From Azospirillum doebereinerae (GTDB taxonomy: Bacteria > Pseudomonadota > Alphaproteobacteria > Azospirillales > Azospirillaceae), in assembly GCF_003989665.1 (NCBI RefSeq), contig NZ_RZIJ01000004.1, positions 244,157-308,156 on the forward strand: DNA of 64,000 bases. The letters are read 5' to 3'. The position numbers were made by a program, and so were the translations under genes. This document shows positions 33,436 to 42,374 of the stretch, piece after piece (position 1 is the stretch's first letter; the number at the start of each line of letters is the position of its first letter). The notes under the pieces are model-generated. The model did not search any database and was not told where the DNA came from. It was given only the letters and a program-made list of their open reading frames with translations.

Positions 33436-33872
33436 GGCGGTCGGTTCACCCTCATCACCCTGCCCTCCGCAGGACGGGGAATGGAACGTTTGAAACACCA
33501 TGAAACGTTTTTCCGGCCCTGTTCCACGTTCCATCCGCCACACCGGGGATAAAGCCCTCTCCCGTCCCGGGAGAGGGAGGGGACCCGCGCAGCGGGGAGG
33601 GTGAGGGGCTAGAGGGCGTGGTGCTTGATCCATGTTCCGATAGCCCCTCACCCTTCCCACCGCTGCGCGGCGGGCCCCTTCCCTCTCCCAGGGCGGGAGA
33701 GGGTTACTGGCTCCAGAAGGTTGCGCATATGCCGGGACGGGGCTGGAAGAGTTGGCGAGTCGGCGGGCATGGCAAGGCTCCGTCAAGCGTCGGGGAGAGG
33801 TGGCGCCATGCTATGGAAAAGCGTTCCCGCGTGCAGAGGTTTCGGCACATTCCCGCCCTCCGATGACCGGGC
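33436..33872. other. Intergenic region with repeats between the PHA protein and pspF genes
   Basis: This 437-base stretch between two convergent genes holds an inverted repeat ATGGAACGT/ACGTTCCAT (33481-33489 and 33526-33534) surrounding two TGAAAC units, then the type A repeat at 33553-33706. The remaining 160 bases next to pspF show no feature that I recognise. I see no gene. Confidence 0.65.
33553..33706. repeat. Type A GC-rich intergenic repeat pair (copy d)
   Basis: AAAGCCCTCTCCCGTCCCGG-like and CCCTCTCCCAGGGCGGGAGAGGG-like hairpins with inner GGGTGAGGGGCTA and TAGCCCCTCACCC units form one large foldback. The inner GTGAGGGG/CCCCTCAC pair is shared with copies at 35973, 42165 and 50131. 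Confidence 0.78.
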
Positions 33873-34889
<1,017 letters not shown>

Positions 34890-34994
34890 CTGTTCGTCAA
34901 TATGGCGATCTTATCGTGGCAATCGTCAGACGGCAACGCGCGCGGTTCCCAGCGAAAGCCAAGCGGGCCAAGGCTTCCAGCCCCCCGGCGGCTC

Positions 34995-35010
34995 TTGGCA
35001 CGGCGGTTGC
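34995..35010 (+). promoter_or_regulatory. Sigma-54 (-24/-12) promoter of the psp operon
   Basis: TTGGCACGGCGGTTGC matches the sigma-54 consensus TGGCAC-N5-TTGC, with the invariant GG (34997-34998) and GC (35009-35010) ten bases apart. Transcription should start near 35022, ahead of the small membrane protein and pspA. The enhancer sites for PspF should lie between here and 34890. Confidence 0.9.
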
Positions 35011-35043
35011 GATAGAGGTGGGCAACAGAAGGAGATCACACGC

Positions 35044-35196
35044 ATGACCGACTTCAGCGACTTTCGCCGCCGCTACGGCACCGGAACCGGCAACCGTCCG
35101 TTTCTCCGGCGCGCCCGCGCCTATCTCAGCACCCGTCCGACGGAAAGCTGGCTGTTCTTCTTCGCCGGCATCCTCGCCGGCGCGATCCTCGGCTGA
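35044..35196 (+). CDS. Small membrane protein, first gene of the psp operon
   Basis: The 50-residue protein has a basic N-terminal half (FRRRYGTGTGNRPFLRRARAYL) and one C-terminal membrane segment, WLFFFAGILAGAILG, with small-residue spacing suited to helix packing. AAGGAG lies nine bases upstream of the ATG. It begins about 20 bases after the predicted sigma-54 start and 63 bases before pspA, so it is very probably part of the phage-shock response. It is not PspB, PspC or PspD by sequence as far as I can tell. Confidence 0.78.
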   Translation: MTDFSDFRRRYGTGTGNRPFLRRARAYLSTRPTESWLFFFAGILAGAILG

Positions 35197-35212
35197 CCCA
35201 ACCAAGCCCGCC

Positions 35213-35247
35213 CCACACAAGCCTGACCCACACAAGCCTGACCCACA
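35213..35247. repeat. 15-bp tandem repeat upstream of pspA
   Basis: CCACACAAGCCTGAC occurs at 35213-35227 and 35228-35242, followed by CCACA. A degenerate copy precedes it. The array ends just before the pspA ribosome binding site. Confidence 0.85.
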
Positions 35248-35259
35248 GGAAATCCGACC

Positions 35260-35931
35260 ATGAGCATTTTTTCCCGTCTCACCGACATCGTGCAGTCGAA
35301 CCTGAACTCCCTGCTCGACCGCGCCGAGGAGCCGGAGAAGCTGATCCGCCTGATCATCCAGGAGATGGAGGACACGCTGGTCGAAGTCCGCTCCTCCACC
35401 GTGAAGATCATCGCGGAGAAGAAGGAGATCGAGCGCCGGGTCGCCGACCTGCACCGCGAACGCGACGAGTGGGACCGCAAGGCCGAGATCGCGCTGACCC
35501 GCGAGCGCGAGGATCTCGCCAAGGGCTGCCTGATGGCCAAGTCCAAGGTCGCCGAGCAGGCCGACACGCTGACCGAGCAGCTGATCCACGTCGAGTCGGC
35601 GCTGTCGAAGGCGAACGAGGACATCGGCCGGCTCCAGGCCAAGCTGACCGACGCCAAGACCCGCGAGAAGGCCCTGGTCACCCGCGCCCAGACGGCGGCC
35701 AACCGGGTGAAGGTGCGCTCCAGCCTGCACGACGAGCGCATCAACGAGGCGCTGTCGCGCTTCGAGCAGGTCGAACGCAACCTCGACGAGCTGGAGGGTC
35801 GCGTCGAATCCTACGACCTGGGCCGCGCCAAGAGCCTGACCGAGGAGATCGCCGAGCTGGAGGCCACCACCAAGGTGGAGGGCGAGCTGGAAGCGCTGAA
35901 GGCCCGCATCGCCGCCCGGCGCGCCGGGTGA
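35260..35931 (+). CDS. pspA: PspA, phage shock protein A (ESCRT-III/IM30 family)
   Basis: The 223-residue protein is helical throughout: an amphipathic N-terminal helix (MSIFSRLTDIVQSNLNSLLD), PEKLIRLIIQEMEDTLVEVR and long coiled coils to residue 215. PspA binds stressed inner membrane, preserves proton-motive force and inhibits PspF. Length and pattern are standard. AGGAAA precedes the ATG at 35260. Confidence 0.97.
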   Translation: MSIFSRLTDIVQSNLNSLLDRAEEPEKLIRLIIQEMEDTLVEVRSSTVKIIAEKKEIERRVADLHRERDEWDRKAEIALTREREDLAKGCLMAKSKVAEQADTLTEQLIHVESALSKANEDIGRLQAKLTDAKTREKALVTRAQTAANRVKVRSSLHDERINEALSRFEQVERNLDELEGRVESYDLGRAKSLTEEIAELEATTKVEGELEALKARIAARRAG

Positions 35932-35972
35932 TAGGGAGCAGGCGCTAAAGCCGCACCCTATTCTCCCCCATG

Positions 35973-36086
35973 AAGCCCCTCTCCCCTCGCGGGAGAGGGG
36001 TTGGGGTGAGGGGGCGCAAACATCTTCCGCCTTTGAGGCGGAACACCCCTCATCCCAACCCTTCTCCCACAAGGGGAGAAGGGCTC
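35973..36086. repeat. Type A GC-rich intergenic repeat pair (copy e)
   Basis: Two hairpins (AAGCCCCTCTCCCCTCGCGG-like and CCCTTCTCCCACAAGGGGAG-like) joined by GGTTGGGGTGAGGGG and CCCCTCATCCCAACCC make a foldback of about 115 bases. It sits inside the operon between pspA and pspB. Confidence 0.85.
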
Positions 36087-36141
36087 AAGCTAGCCTTGGG
36101 GAGGGGACTAGAGCCTCAACGATAAGAAAGGCCAGTCAGCC

Positions 36142-36369
36142 ATGAGCTTCTTCGGTTTCGTCATCGCGGCGCTGTTCATGGTCGTGGTGGCGCCGGTGTG
36201 GATCGTCTTCCACTACATCACGCAGTGGCGCGCCCAGCGCGGGCTGACCGCCCAGGACGAGCGCCTGCTCGCCGAGCTGTGGGAGATCGCCAACCGCCTG
36301 GAAGGCCGCATCCAGTCGCTGGAGCGCGTGCTCGACAGCGAGGCGCCGAACTGGCGCGACAAGACCTGA
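36142..36369 (+). CDS. pspB: PspB, phage shock protein B
   Basis: The 75-residue protein has one N-terminal membrane helix (FVIAALFMVVVAPVWIVFHY) and a cytoplasmic coiled coil (DERLLAELWEIANRLEGRIQSLERVLD), including the conserved LWEIANRLE. PspB and PspC sense envelope stress and release PspF from PspA. It is separated from pspA by 210 bases containing repeat copy e. Confidence 0.95.
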   Translation: MSFFGFVIAALFMVVVAPVWIVFHYITQWRAQRGLTAQDERLLAELWEIANRLEGRIQSLERVLDSEAPNWRDKT

Positions 36370-36371
36370 AC

Positions 36372-36399
36372 CGATGTTCCGAACCCGATGTTCCGAACC
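36372..36399. repeat. 14-bp tandem duplication between pspB and pspC
   Basis: CGATGTTCCGAACC is present twice in direct tandem (36372-36385 and 36386-36399), starting three bases after the pspB stop codon. Confidence 0.85.
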
Positions 36400-36426
36400 A
36401 AGCCCCGAACAGGAAGGACCGACCCG

Positions 36427-36840
36427 ATGATGGATCGCCCGTCCCCGCATTCCCCCTACGAATCCCCCAACCCGCACCGCCTGTACCGCAACCCGCAGAC
36501 CGGAGTCCTCGGCGGCGTCTGCGCCGGGATGGCCGAGTATCTGGGCTTGCGGCCGGGGGTGGTCCGGCTGGTGGTGATCCTGGGGATGTTCTTCTTCGCG
36601 TTTCCGCTGATCGTCGCCTACGTCATCGCGCTGCTGGTGCTGCCGGTCCGGCCGGCGCAGATCTACCGCAACCCGGAAGAGGAGGCGTTCTGGCGCACGG
36701 TCTCGACCAAGCCGGACCGGACGCTGGCCGGGCTGACCCAACGCTTCCGCGACTTCGAGACGCGGATCACGGGCGCGGAGGCGTATGTCGCCTCGAAGGA
36801 GTTCGAGCTGAACCGCGCGATCCGCGATCTGGATCGCTGA
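36427..36840 (+). CDS. pspC: PspC, phage shock protein C
   Basis: The 137-residue protein has the PspC domain (HRLYRNPQTGVLGGVCAGMAEYLGL, then VVRLVVILGMFFFAFPLIVAYVIALLVLPV), with one or two membrane segments, and a C-terminal coiled coil (ETRITGAEAYVASKEFELNRAIRDL). It acts with PspB as the membrane stress sensor. Two ATGs in tandem (36427 and 36430) follow AAGGAC; the first is used here. Confidence 0.95.
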   Translation: MMDRPSPHSPYESPNPHRLYRNPQTGVLGGVCAGMAEYLGLRPGVVRLVVILGMFFFAFPLIVAYVIALLVLPVRPAQIYRNPEEEAFWRTVSTKPDRTLAGLTQRFRDFETRITGAEAYVASKEFELNRAIRDLDR

Positions 36841-36882
36841 CCGTTCAGCCGAACCTCGGCACGAAATTACCGGAGCACGACG

Positions 36883-37002
36883 TTACCGGCGCTGGCGGCG
36901 CCGGTCGCGGCCGCGGATCGGCACCGGTTGCGGCGTCGGAAGCGTGGCGATCACACCGGCCAGCACCACCGCCATCGCACCACCCAGCAGAATGAGATCC
37001 AT
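36883..37002 (-). CDS. 39-residue single-span membrane peptide
   Basis: The frame starts with ATG at 37002, has GGAGG eight bases upstream, and ends with TAA. The product begins with a hydrophobic segment (MDLILLGGAMAVVLAGVIA) and ends in a strongly basic tail (RGRDRRRQRR), the layout of a small inner-membrane protein with a cytoplasmic C-terminus. It is convergent with the psp operon, 42 bases past the pspC stop. It is too short for length-based gene finding to be decisive; the good ribosome binding site and clean topology are the evidence. Confidence 0.6.
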   Translation of the reverse strand: MDLILLGGAMAVVLAGVIATLPTPQPVPIRGRDRRRQRR

Positions 37003-37131
37003 CGTCGATCCTCCACCATCGATACCGTTTGTCCCACCCATGGTGAGGCAATTTGATTACAACATGGTAGTGAAAAGAGAGCTTGGCAACAGCCCCGGCG
37101 TCCGGAAAAATCCCAGCTTGCCCCGTTCGCC

Positions 37132-37644
37132 TCACCCCCGATAGGCTTCGGCGCCCGTGACGGCGAAGCCCTTGCCGTCCGGGTAACGGGTGGCGAGTTT
37201 TTCGCGCGCCTTCTTCTCGTCCAGCCCCCACACCAGGAACCGGCGCCCGCGCTTCCAGCTTTCCAGCGCGACCGGATCCAGGTTGGCGTTGACCTTGGCG
37301 GCGTATTGGCCGTTCGTCACGCGCAGGATCCACCCCGAATCGGCCTTGGCCCGGCGGTCGTCCAGCACGTAGACCCGGCGGTCGACGGCATCGGCCGCCT
37401 TCAGCCGCTGTTCCAGATCCTCTCGGCCCATCTCCGCCGTGGCCTTGCGGCGGCGGGCGGCGCGGATGTCCTCGGCCTGCTGCAGGGTGACCCGCGCGAT
37501 CCTCTTGATGCGCTCGGCCTGCGCCCGCTTGCGCGACACGGCGTTGGCGATGCGCTCCTCCGCGACCTTCAGGCGGCGCAGCGCCAGCAGCAGCGCCACC
37601 GCCAGCGAGACGAAACCGACCAGCGCGGCGAACACATAGGGCAT
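37132..37644 (-). CDS. Membrane-anchored coiled-coil protein, function unknown
   Basis: The 170-residue protein has one N-terminal membrane helix (MPYVFAALVGFVSLAVALLLAL), then a basic coiled coil of about 70 residues, and a compact C-terminal part with FLVWGLDEKKAREKLATRYPDG. The C-terminal pattern AR..[IL]..RYP...G[YF]..VT recurs in the gene just upstream (37660), so the two are related. They lie 15 bases apart in the same direction and are likely co-expressed. No known domain is recognised. Confidence 0.7.
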   Translation of the reverse strand: MPYVFAALVGFVSLAVALLLALRRLKVAEERIANAVSRKRAQAERIKRIARVTLQQAEDIRAARRRKATAEMGREDLEQRLKAADAVDRRVYVLDDRRAKADSGWILRVTNGQYAAKVNANLDPVALESWKRGRRFLVWGLDEKKAREKLATRYPDGKGFAVTGAEAYRG

Positions 37645-37659
37645 CCCGCGGCCTCCCCC

Positions 37660-38229
37660 TCAACCCGCCTTGGCGATGGCGGGAGCGGCGGGCGCGCCGA
37701 CGTCCTGCATGCGCGTCACGACGTAGCCGAAGGCCGGCGGGTAGCGGCGTTCGATCTCCGCCCGCGCCTCGGCCATCGACTTGGCCCAGACCTCGATGGT
37801 TTGCGGCTGCGCCCAGCTCGAATCGATCAGCGCGTGCTGCGACTGCTGGAAATCCGCCGTCCCGACGTATTTGTTGGCCACCATGGCGATGTAGCAGGGG
37901 GTGCCCTTGACCTCCTCGCCGATCAGGCGGACCAGCGACTCGCCCGACTGCTGGGCGCTCTTCAGCCGCCGTTCCAGCACCGCCCGGTCGCGCACCGCCT
38001 CCTCGACCGCGGCCGCCGCCTCGCGCAGTTCCGTGACGCGGTCGTTGCGGCGGGCCTCGAACAGGGCCTCCATCTTGGCGCGGCGGACCATGGCGTCGCG
38101 CACCCCGGTGGTGCCGTGGCGCTTCTCGATCATGCGCTCCCCCAGCATCACGGCGAGCTGCCCGATGCCGAACGCCAGCCCGGACAGGCCGAAGGCGGCG
38201 ATGAGAGCGTTGGTGTAGTCGTGCCACAT
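37660..38229 (-). CDS. Membrane-anchored coiled-coil protein, function unknown (relative of neighbour)
   Basis: The 189-residue protein has an N-terminal hydrophobic segment (LIAAFGLSGLAFGIGQLAVML) and a coiled coil (about 40-100) rich in Arg, Glu and Ala. A globular C-terminal part contains TPCYIAMVANKYVG and IEVWAKSMAEARAEIERRYPP. The C-terminus is like that of the downstream gene product. A short linker of Ala/Pro ends it. Together the pair could form a hetero-oligomer at the membrane; that is inference. The ATG at 38229 is preceded by GGGGCATCTCC, not a strong site. Confidence 0.68.
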   Translation of the reverse strand: MWHDYTNALIAAFGLSGLAFGIGQLAVMLGERMIEKRHGTTGVRDAMVRRAKMEALFEARRNDRVTELREAAAAVEEAVRDRAVLERRLKSAQQSGESLVRLIGEEVKGTPCYIAMVANKYVGTADFQQSQHALIDSSWAQPQTIEVWAKSMAEARAEIERRYPPAFGYVVTRMQDVGAPAAPAIAKAG

Positions 38230-38326
38230 GGAGATGCCCCCGGTCCGGCCCCCGCGCTCGGCATACAGGAGTAACCCTTATGGACAGACCCTTCAATGTT
38301 TGCCTTGAAACAAATTCCCGCAGGAT

Positions 38327-39892
38327 TCAGGCGATTTGTGTCAGGCCGTCCGCCCGGTCCAGAAGCTCCGCCCGCCGGACCCGGTTGCGCCCGGCCTGCT
38401 TGGCGGCGTAGAGCGCGACGTCGGCGCGGCGCAGGGTCTGCTCGATGGAGGTTTCGGCCGCAATCCAGGACGCCACCCCGAGGCTGCCGGTCACCGGCAC
38501 GGCGCGCCCGTCCACCATCACCGGGCTTGCGGCCAGCGAGGCGCGGACCCGCTCGGCCACGGCGGCGGTGCCCTCCCCGTCGGTTTCCGGCAGCAGCACG
38601 ACGAACTCCTCGCCGCCGAAGCGGGCGATGTGGTCCGACGCCCGCAGCGCGTCCCGCGTGCGCCGGACCACGGTGCGCAGCACCTCGTCGCCGGCGGCGT
38701 GGCCGTGGGTGTCGTTGATCGCCTTGAAGCGGTCGAGGTCGAGCAGGAAGATCCCCAGATGCCGGCCATGGCGCCGCGTCCGCCCCAGCTCCGCGTCGGC
38801 GAGTTCCAGGAAGCGGCGGCGGTTCCACACCCCGGTCAGCGAATCGAGCGTCGCCAGCCGGTTCAGCCGGACGTTCGCCTCCTCCAGCGCGCTGGTGCGC
38901 TCGGCGACGCGGCGCTCCAGCGTCTCGTTGGCCTCGCGCAGACGCTCGTACAGGCTGACGTTGGCGAAGCCGATGGCGATCTTCGAGGCGAAGACCTCGA
39001 CCAGCGCGCGGTCGACCGCGTCGAGCGGCCGGTCGGTGCGGATCCAGGCCGCGATCTCCTGCCCGTCGGGCACCCGCAGGTAGAAGGCCGAGCCGTCGGG
39101 GCCGTGGACGCCGCGCTTGTTCCGGAAGGTCTCGGCGATCACGGCGGCGAGCGCCGGGTCGAGCGCCGAGGCCGGCTCCCCCGACGCCCCGGCGTGGCGA
39201 CCGATTCCGGCCAGCACCGCCGGCGCCCCGCCCGCCTCCGGACAGCGGGCGCAGAGGACGGCGTCGGGCGCCACCCGCAGCACCTCGGACAGGTGGATCA
39301 GCACCTCGGCGGCAAACGGCTGCATGCGGCGCAGCGCGAACAGCCGGTCGGTCGACTGGATGATCCGTTGCAGGCCGCGCCGGTTGCTTTCCAGCGCCTG
39401 GATGTCGGTGTAGGCCCGCAGCGCCGACACCACCGTGGTGAAGAGCTTCTGCGCGGTCAGCTCGGTCTTCGACTTGTAGTCGTTGATGTCGTAGGCGAGG
39501 ACGACGTCCTCCTCCGGCGCCTGGCCCGGCTGGCCGGTGCGCAGGATGATGCGGACGGCCTGGTTGCCCAGCGTCTCGCGGATGGTGCGGACCAGCTTCA
39601 GCCCGGCGTCCTCGGTCTCCATCACCACGTCGAGCAGGACGATGGCGATGTCGGGGGTCTCGCGCAGCACCCGCTCGGCCTCGGCGGCGGACGAACTGCT
39701 CAGCAGGTGCAGCCGACGGCCCCGGTAGCGCAGCCGCGCCAGCGCCAGCCGGGTGACCGCGTGGATCTCCGCCTCGTCGTCGACGATCAGGACCAGCCAA
39801 GGCGCCGGCTCGCCGGCGGGCGGCGGCGGCGGCGGCGGGGTCTCGCGGTCCGGGGCTCGATCGCCGTCGGCGAACAGGAAATCGTTGGGCAT
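38327..39892 (-). CDS. Response regulator with DUF3369 and diguanylate cyclase (GGDEF) domains
   Basis: The 521-residue protein opens with a Pro-rich leader (seven Pro encoded by a GGC/GCC triplet run). It continues with a receiver domain (VLIVDDEAEIHAVTRLAL; Asp in AIVLLDVVME; Lys in INDYKSKTEL) and a DUF3369 sensor region (about 190-340). A coiled linker leads to a GGDEF domain with the active-site motif FGGEEFVVLLPE. GGEEF is an active form, so it should make cyclic di-GMP when phosphorylated. No adjacent kinase is present; the hybrid kinase at 11717 is distant. The ATG at 39892 is used; TTG at 39910 is in frame. Confidence 0.92.
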   Translation of the reverse strand: MPNDFLFADGDRAPDRETPPPPPPPAGEPAPWLVLIVDDEAEIHAVTRLALARLRYRGRRLHLLSSSSAAEAERVLRETPDIAIVLLDVVMETEDAGLKLVRTIRETLGNQAVRIILRTGQPGQAPEEDVVLAYDINDYKSKTELTAQKLFTTVVSALRAYTDIQALESNRRGLQRIIQSTDRLFALRRMQPFAAEVLIHLSEVLRVAPDAVLCARCPEAGGAPAVLAGIGRHAGASGEPASALDPALAAVIAETFRNKRGVHGPDGSAFYLRVPDGQEIAAWIRTDRPLDAVDRALVEVFASKIAIGFANVSLYERLREANETLERRVAERTSALEEANVRLNRLATLDSLTGVWNRRRFLELADAELGRTRRHGRHLGIFLLDLDRFKAINDTHGHAAGDEVLRTVVRRTRDALRASDHIARFGGEEFVVLLPETDGEGTAAVAERVRASLAASPVMVDGRAVPVTGSLGVASWIAAETSIEQTLRRADVALYAAKQAGRNRVRRAELLDRADGLTQIA

Positions 39893-40250
39893 GGCCTCCG
39901 GCTCGGGCAAGCGTCACGGTGCACGCGGGAATGGAAGCATTTAGCCGGCATTGATGCAACGGTCCAACTTCTACAAATTCCTTCACTCCGGCCGCGCATG
40001 CGAATGCGGGAAAGTTCTTGTTTTTCCTTCGCCTTTCGATTGCCGAACGCGGCGAGCCCCACCCCTCCGCCTCTTTGTCCGGCCGGCTTACGAAATAATG
40101 CCCGGCGGGCCGGGATCGCCGAAAGGGGGAGGAGCGTTTCGCCACTCGGCCCTTGCCTTGTCGGCGATCGGCGCATAGGCATCGAAGACCACGGCCAAGC
40201 CGACGCTTCCAGACGGAGCGCGACGCCCAAGCGTGGCGAGGGAAACGGCA
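39893..40250. other. Divergent promoter region between the GGDEF and kup genes
   Basis: The 358 bases hold the promoters of two divergent genes. The stretch 39955-40060 is somewhat AT-richer (CTTGTTTTTCCTTCG). I see no riboswitch, recognised operator or convincing small gene here. Confidence 0.6.
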
Positions 40251-42143
40251 ATGGAAGCCAGCATGACCGACCGGGAGCATTCGACGAAGCTGCGCGCCCT
40301 GACCATGGGGGCGCTCGGCGTCGTCTACGGCGACATCGGGACCAGCCCGCTCTACACCCTGCGCGAATGCCTGACGCAGGGCGGCGGGTTCGACCTGTCG
40401 CCGGACATCATCCTGGGGGTCCTGTCGCTGATCTTCTGGGCGCTGATCATCACGGTGACGGTGAAATACGTCATCTTCGTCATGCGCGCCGACAACCAGG
40501 GCGAGGGCGGCATCCTGGCGCTCACCGCGCTGGCGCTGCGCGGCATGCGGCCGGGCCACCGCAAGACCACCGCCGTCATGGCCATCGGCATCATGGGCGC
40601 CGCCCTGTTCTACGGCGACAGCCTGATCACCCCGGCCATCTCGGTGCTGAGCGCGGTGGAGGGGCTGAAGGTCATCGCCCCGGCCTTCGAGGATTACGTC
40701 ATCCCGATCACGCTGGTCATCCTGGTCGGCCTGTTCGTCCTGCAAAGCTTCGGGACGGAAAAGGTCGGCAAGCTGTTCGGCCCGGTGATGCTGGTGTGGT
40801 TCGTGACCCTGGGGGTGCTGGGGGCTTGGCAGATCATCCGCTACCCCGACGTGCTCGGCGCCATCTGGCCCGGCCACGCGGTGGAGATGCTGTTCGAGCA
40901 CGGCTGGAAGGGCTACCTGCTGCTGGGCGCCGTCGTGCTGGCGGTGACCGGGGCCGAGGCGCTCTACGCCGACATGGGGCATTTCGGCCGCAAGCCGATC
41001 CGGCTGGCGTGGTTCGCCCTGGTGCTGCCGTCGCTGCTGCTCTGCTACTTCGGCCAGGGCGCGCTGCTGCTGCACGAGCCGGGCGCCATCGAGAACCCCT
41101 TCTACCATCTGGCCCCGGACTGGGCGCAGGTGCCGCTGCTGATCCTGGCGACGGCGGCCACCGTCATCGCCGGTCAGGCGGTGATCTCCGGCGCCTATTC
41201 GGTGACGCTCCAGGCCATGCATTTGCGCTACCTGCCGCGCATGGAGGTCCGTCACACCTCCGAGCACGAGAAGGGCCAGATCTACATGCCGCAGCTCAAC
41301 TGGCTGCTGCTGACCGGGGTGCTGCTGCTGGTGCTGACCTTCCAGACCTCCAGCAACCTCGCCGCCGCCTACGGCATCGCGGTGACCGGCACCATGGTGG
41401 CGACCACCCTGCTCGCCTACAAGGTGGCGCGCAGCCTGGGCCGCTGGAAGCTGTGGCAGGCCGGTCTGGCGCTGATCGTCTTCCTGTCGATCGACGCGGC
41501 CTTCTTCTTCTCGAACCTGATCAAGGTCGAGGAGGGCGGCTGGTTCCCGCTGGCGGTCGGCGCGCTGGTCTTCCTGCTGATGGCGACGTGGCGGCGCGGC
41601 CGCGAGGTGGTGCGGCAGCGGCTGGCCGAGGACGCGCTGCCGCTCGACTCGCTGCTGGAGCGGCTGAAGGGCGGCTCGATCCAGCGGGTTCCCGGCACGG
41701 CGGTGTTCCTCACCGGCAACCCGCGCGGCCTGCCGCCGGGGCTGCTGCACAGCCTGAAGCACTACAAGGTGCTGCACCAGCGGGTCGTCCTGCTGACCGT
41801 CGACATCCAGGACGTGCCCCACATCCCCGACAGCCAGCGCTTCGAGCTGAAGCCGCTGTCGGCCGGCTTCTTCCGGCTGATCATGCATTTCGGCTTCAAG
41901 GACGAGCCGGACATCCCCAACGCGCTGGAGAAGAAGAAGATCCCCGGCCTGCCCTTCGAGCCGATGGAGACGACCTATTTCGTCAGCCGCGAGACGCTGA
42001 TCCGCTCGCACCGCCGGGCCGGGATGCCGCGCTGGCAGGAGCCGACCTTCATCTTCCTGTCCAAGCTGTCGACCAGCGCCTCGGAGTATTTCTGCATCCC
42101 GCCCAACCGGGTGGTCGAGCTGGGCATGCAGCTGGAGATTTAA
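40251..42143 (+). CDS. kup: Kup potassium uptake protein
   Basis: The 630-residue protein is a Kup/HAK/KT potassium-proton symporter: GALGVVYGDIGTSPLYTLRE at the start, twelve expected membrane helices in the first 440 residues (GDSLITPAISVLSAVEGL, LTGVLLLVLTFQTSSNL), and a cytoplasmic C-terminal domain. It imports K+ at the inner membrane. ATG at 40251 has GAGGGA nine bases upstream; a GTG at 40233 and an ATG at 40263 are alternatives. Confidence 0.96.
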   Translation: MEASMTDREHSTKLRALTMGALGVVYGDIGTSPLYTLRECLTQGGGFDLSPDIILGVLSLIFWALIITVTVKYVIFVMRADNQGEGGILALTALALRGMRPGHRKTTAVMAIGIMGAALFYGDSLITPAISVLSAVEGLKVIAPAFEDYVIPITLVILVGLFVLQSFGTEKVGKLFGPVMLVWFVTLGVLGAWQIIRYPDVLGAIWPGHAVEMLFEHGWKGYLLLGAVVLAVTGAEALYADMGHFGRKPIRLAWFALVLPSLLLCYFGQGALLLHEPGAIENPFYHLAPDWAQVPLLILATAATVIAGQAVISGAYSVTLQAMHLRYLPRMEVRHTSEHEKGQIYMPQLNWLLLTGVLLLVLTFQTSSNLAAAYGIAVTGTMVATTLLAYKVARSLGRWKLWQAGLALIVFLSIDAAFFFSNLIKVEEGGWFPLAVGALVFLLMATWRRGREVVRQRLAEDALPLDSLLERLKGGSIQRVPGTAVFLTGNPRGLPPGLLHSLKHYKVLHQRVVLLTVDIQDVPHIPDSQRFELKPLSAGFFRLIMHFGFKDEPDIPNALEKKKIPGLPFEPMETTYFVSRETLIRSHRRAGMPRWQEPTFIFLSKLSTSASEYFCIPPNRVVELGMQLEI

Positions 42144-42164
42144 CCACTCTCCATCCTGTGCTGT

Positions 42165-42279
42165 GAAGCCCTTCTCCCCTTGCGGGAGAAGGGTTGGGAT
42201 GAGGGGTATTCGCCGCAGGCGAAGACAAAATTTGCGCCCCCTCACCCCAACCCCTCTCCCGCAAGAGGAGAGGGGCTTC
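42165..42279. repeat. Type A GC-rich intergenic repeat pair (copy f)
   Basis: AAGCCCTTCTCCCCTTGCGG-like and CCCCTCTCCCGCAAGAGGAG-like hairpins with inner GGGTTGGGATGAGGGG and CCCCCTCACCCCAACCCC. It has the order of long and short arms opposite to copy e. It lies between kup and tssL. Confidence 0.85.
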
Positions 42280-42374
42280 ACGCGAGTGCTCCGATTGTCC
42301 CCTCCGGATCGATTCCTTCCCCGGCCCGCGCCTGCTATACATCCGGCCGAGCATCGGACGGGAAGAGCGGGGGC

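Noticed and set aside
33636..33649. TTGATCCATGTTCC in repeat copy d as an FNR site.
   Set aside because: The right half-site is wrong (GTTCC), and it lies inside an intergenic repeat between convergent genes where no promoter is expected.
33618..33866. Short plus-strand frames between the PHA protein and pspF genes.
   Set aside because: They read through the repeat copy d and overlapping alternatives exist in every frame; no coding signature.
39951..40178. A 75-codon plus-strand frame in the GGDEF-kup gap.
   Set aside because: No ribosome binding site, mixed composition without a domain, and it lies over the expected divergent promoters.
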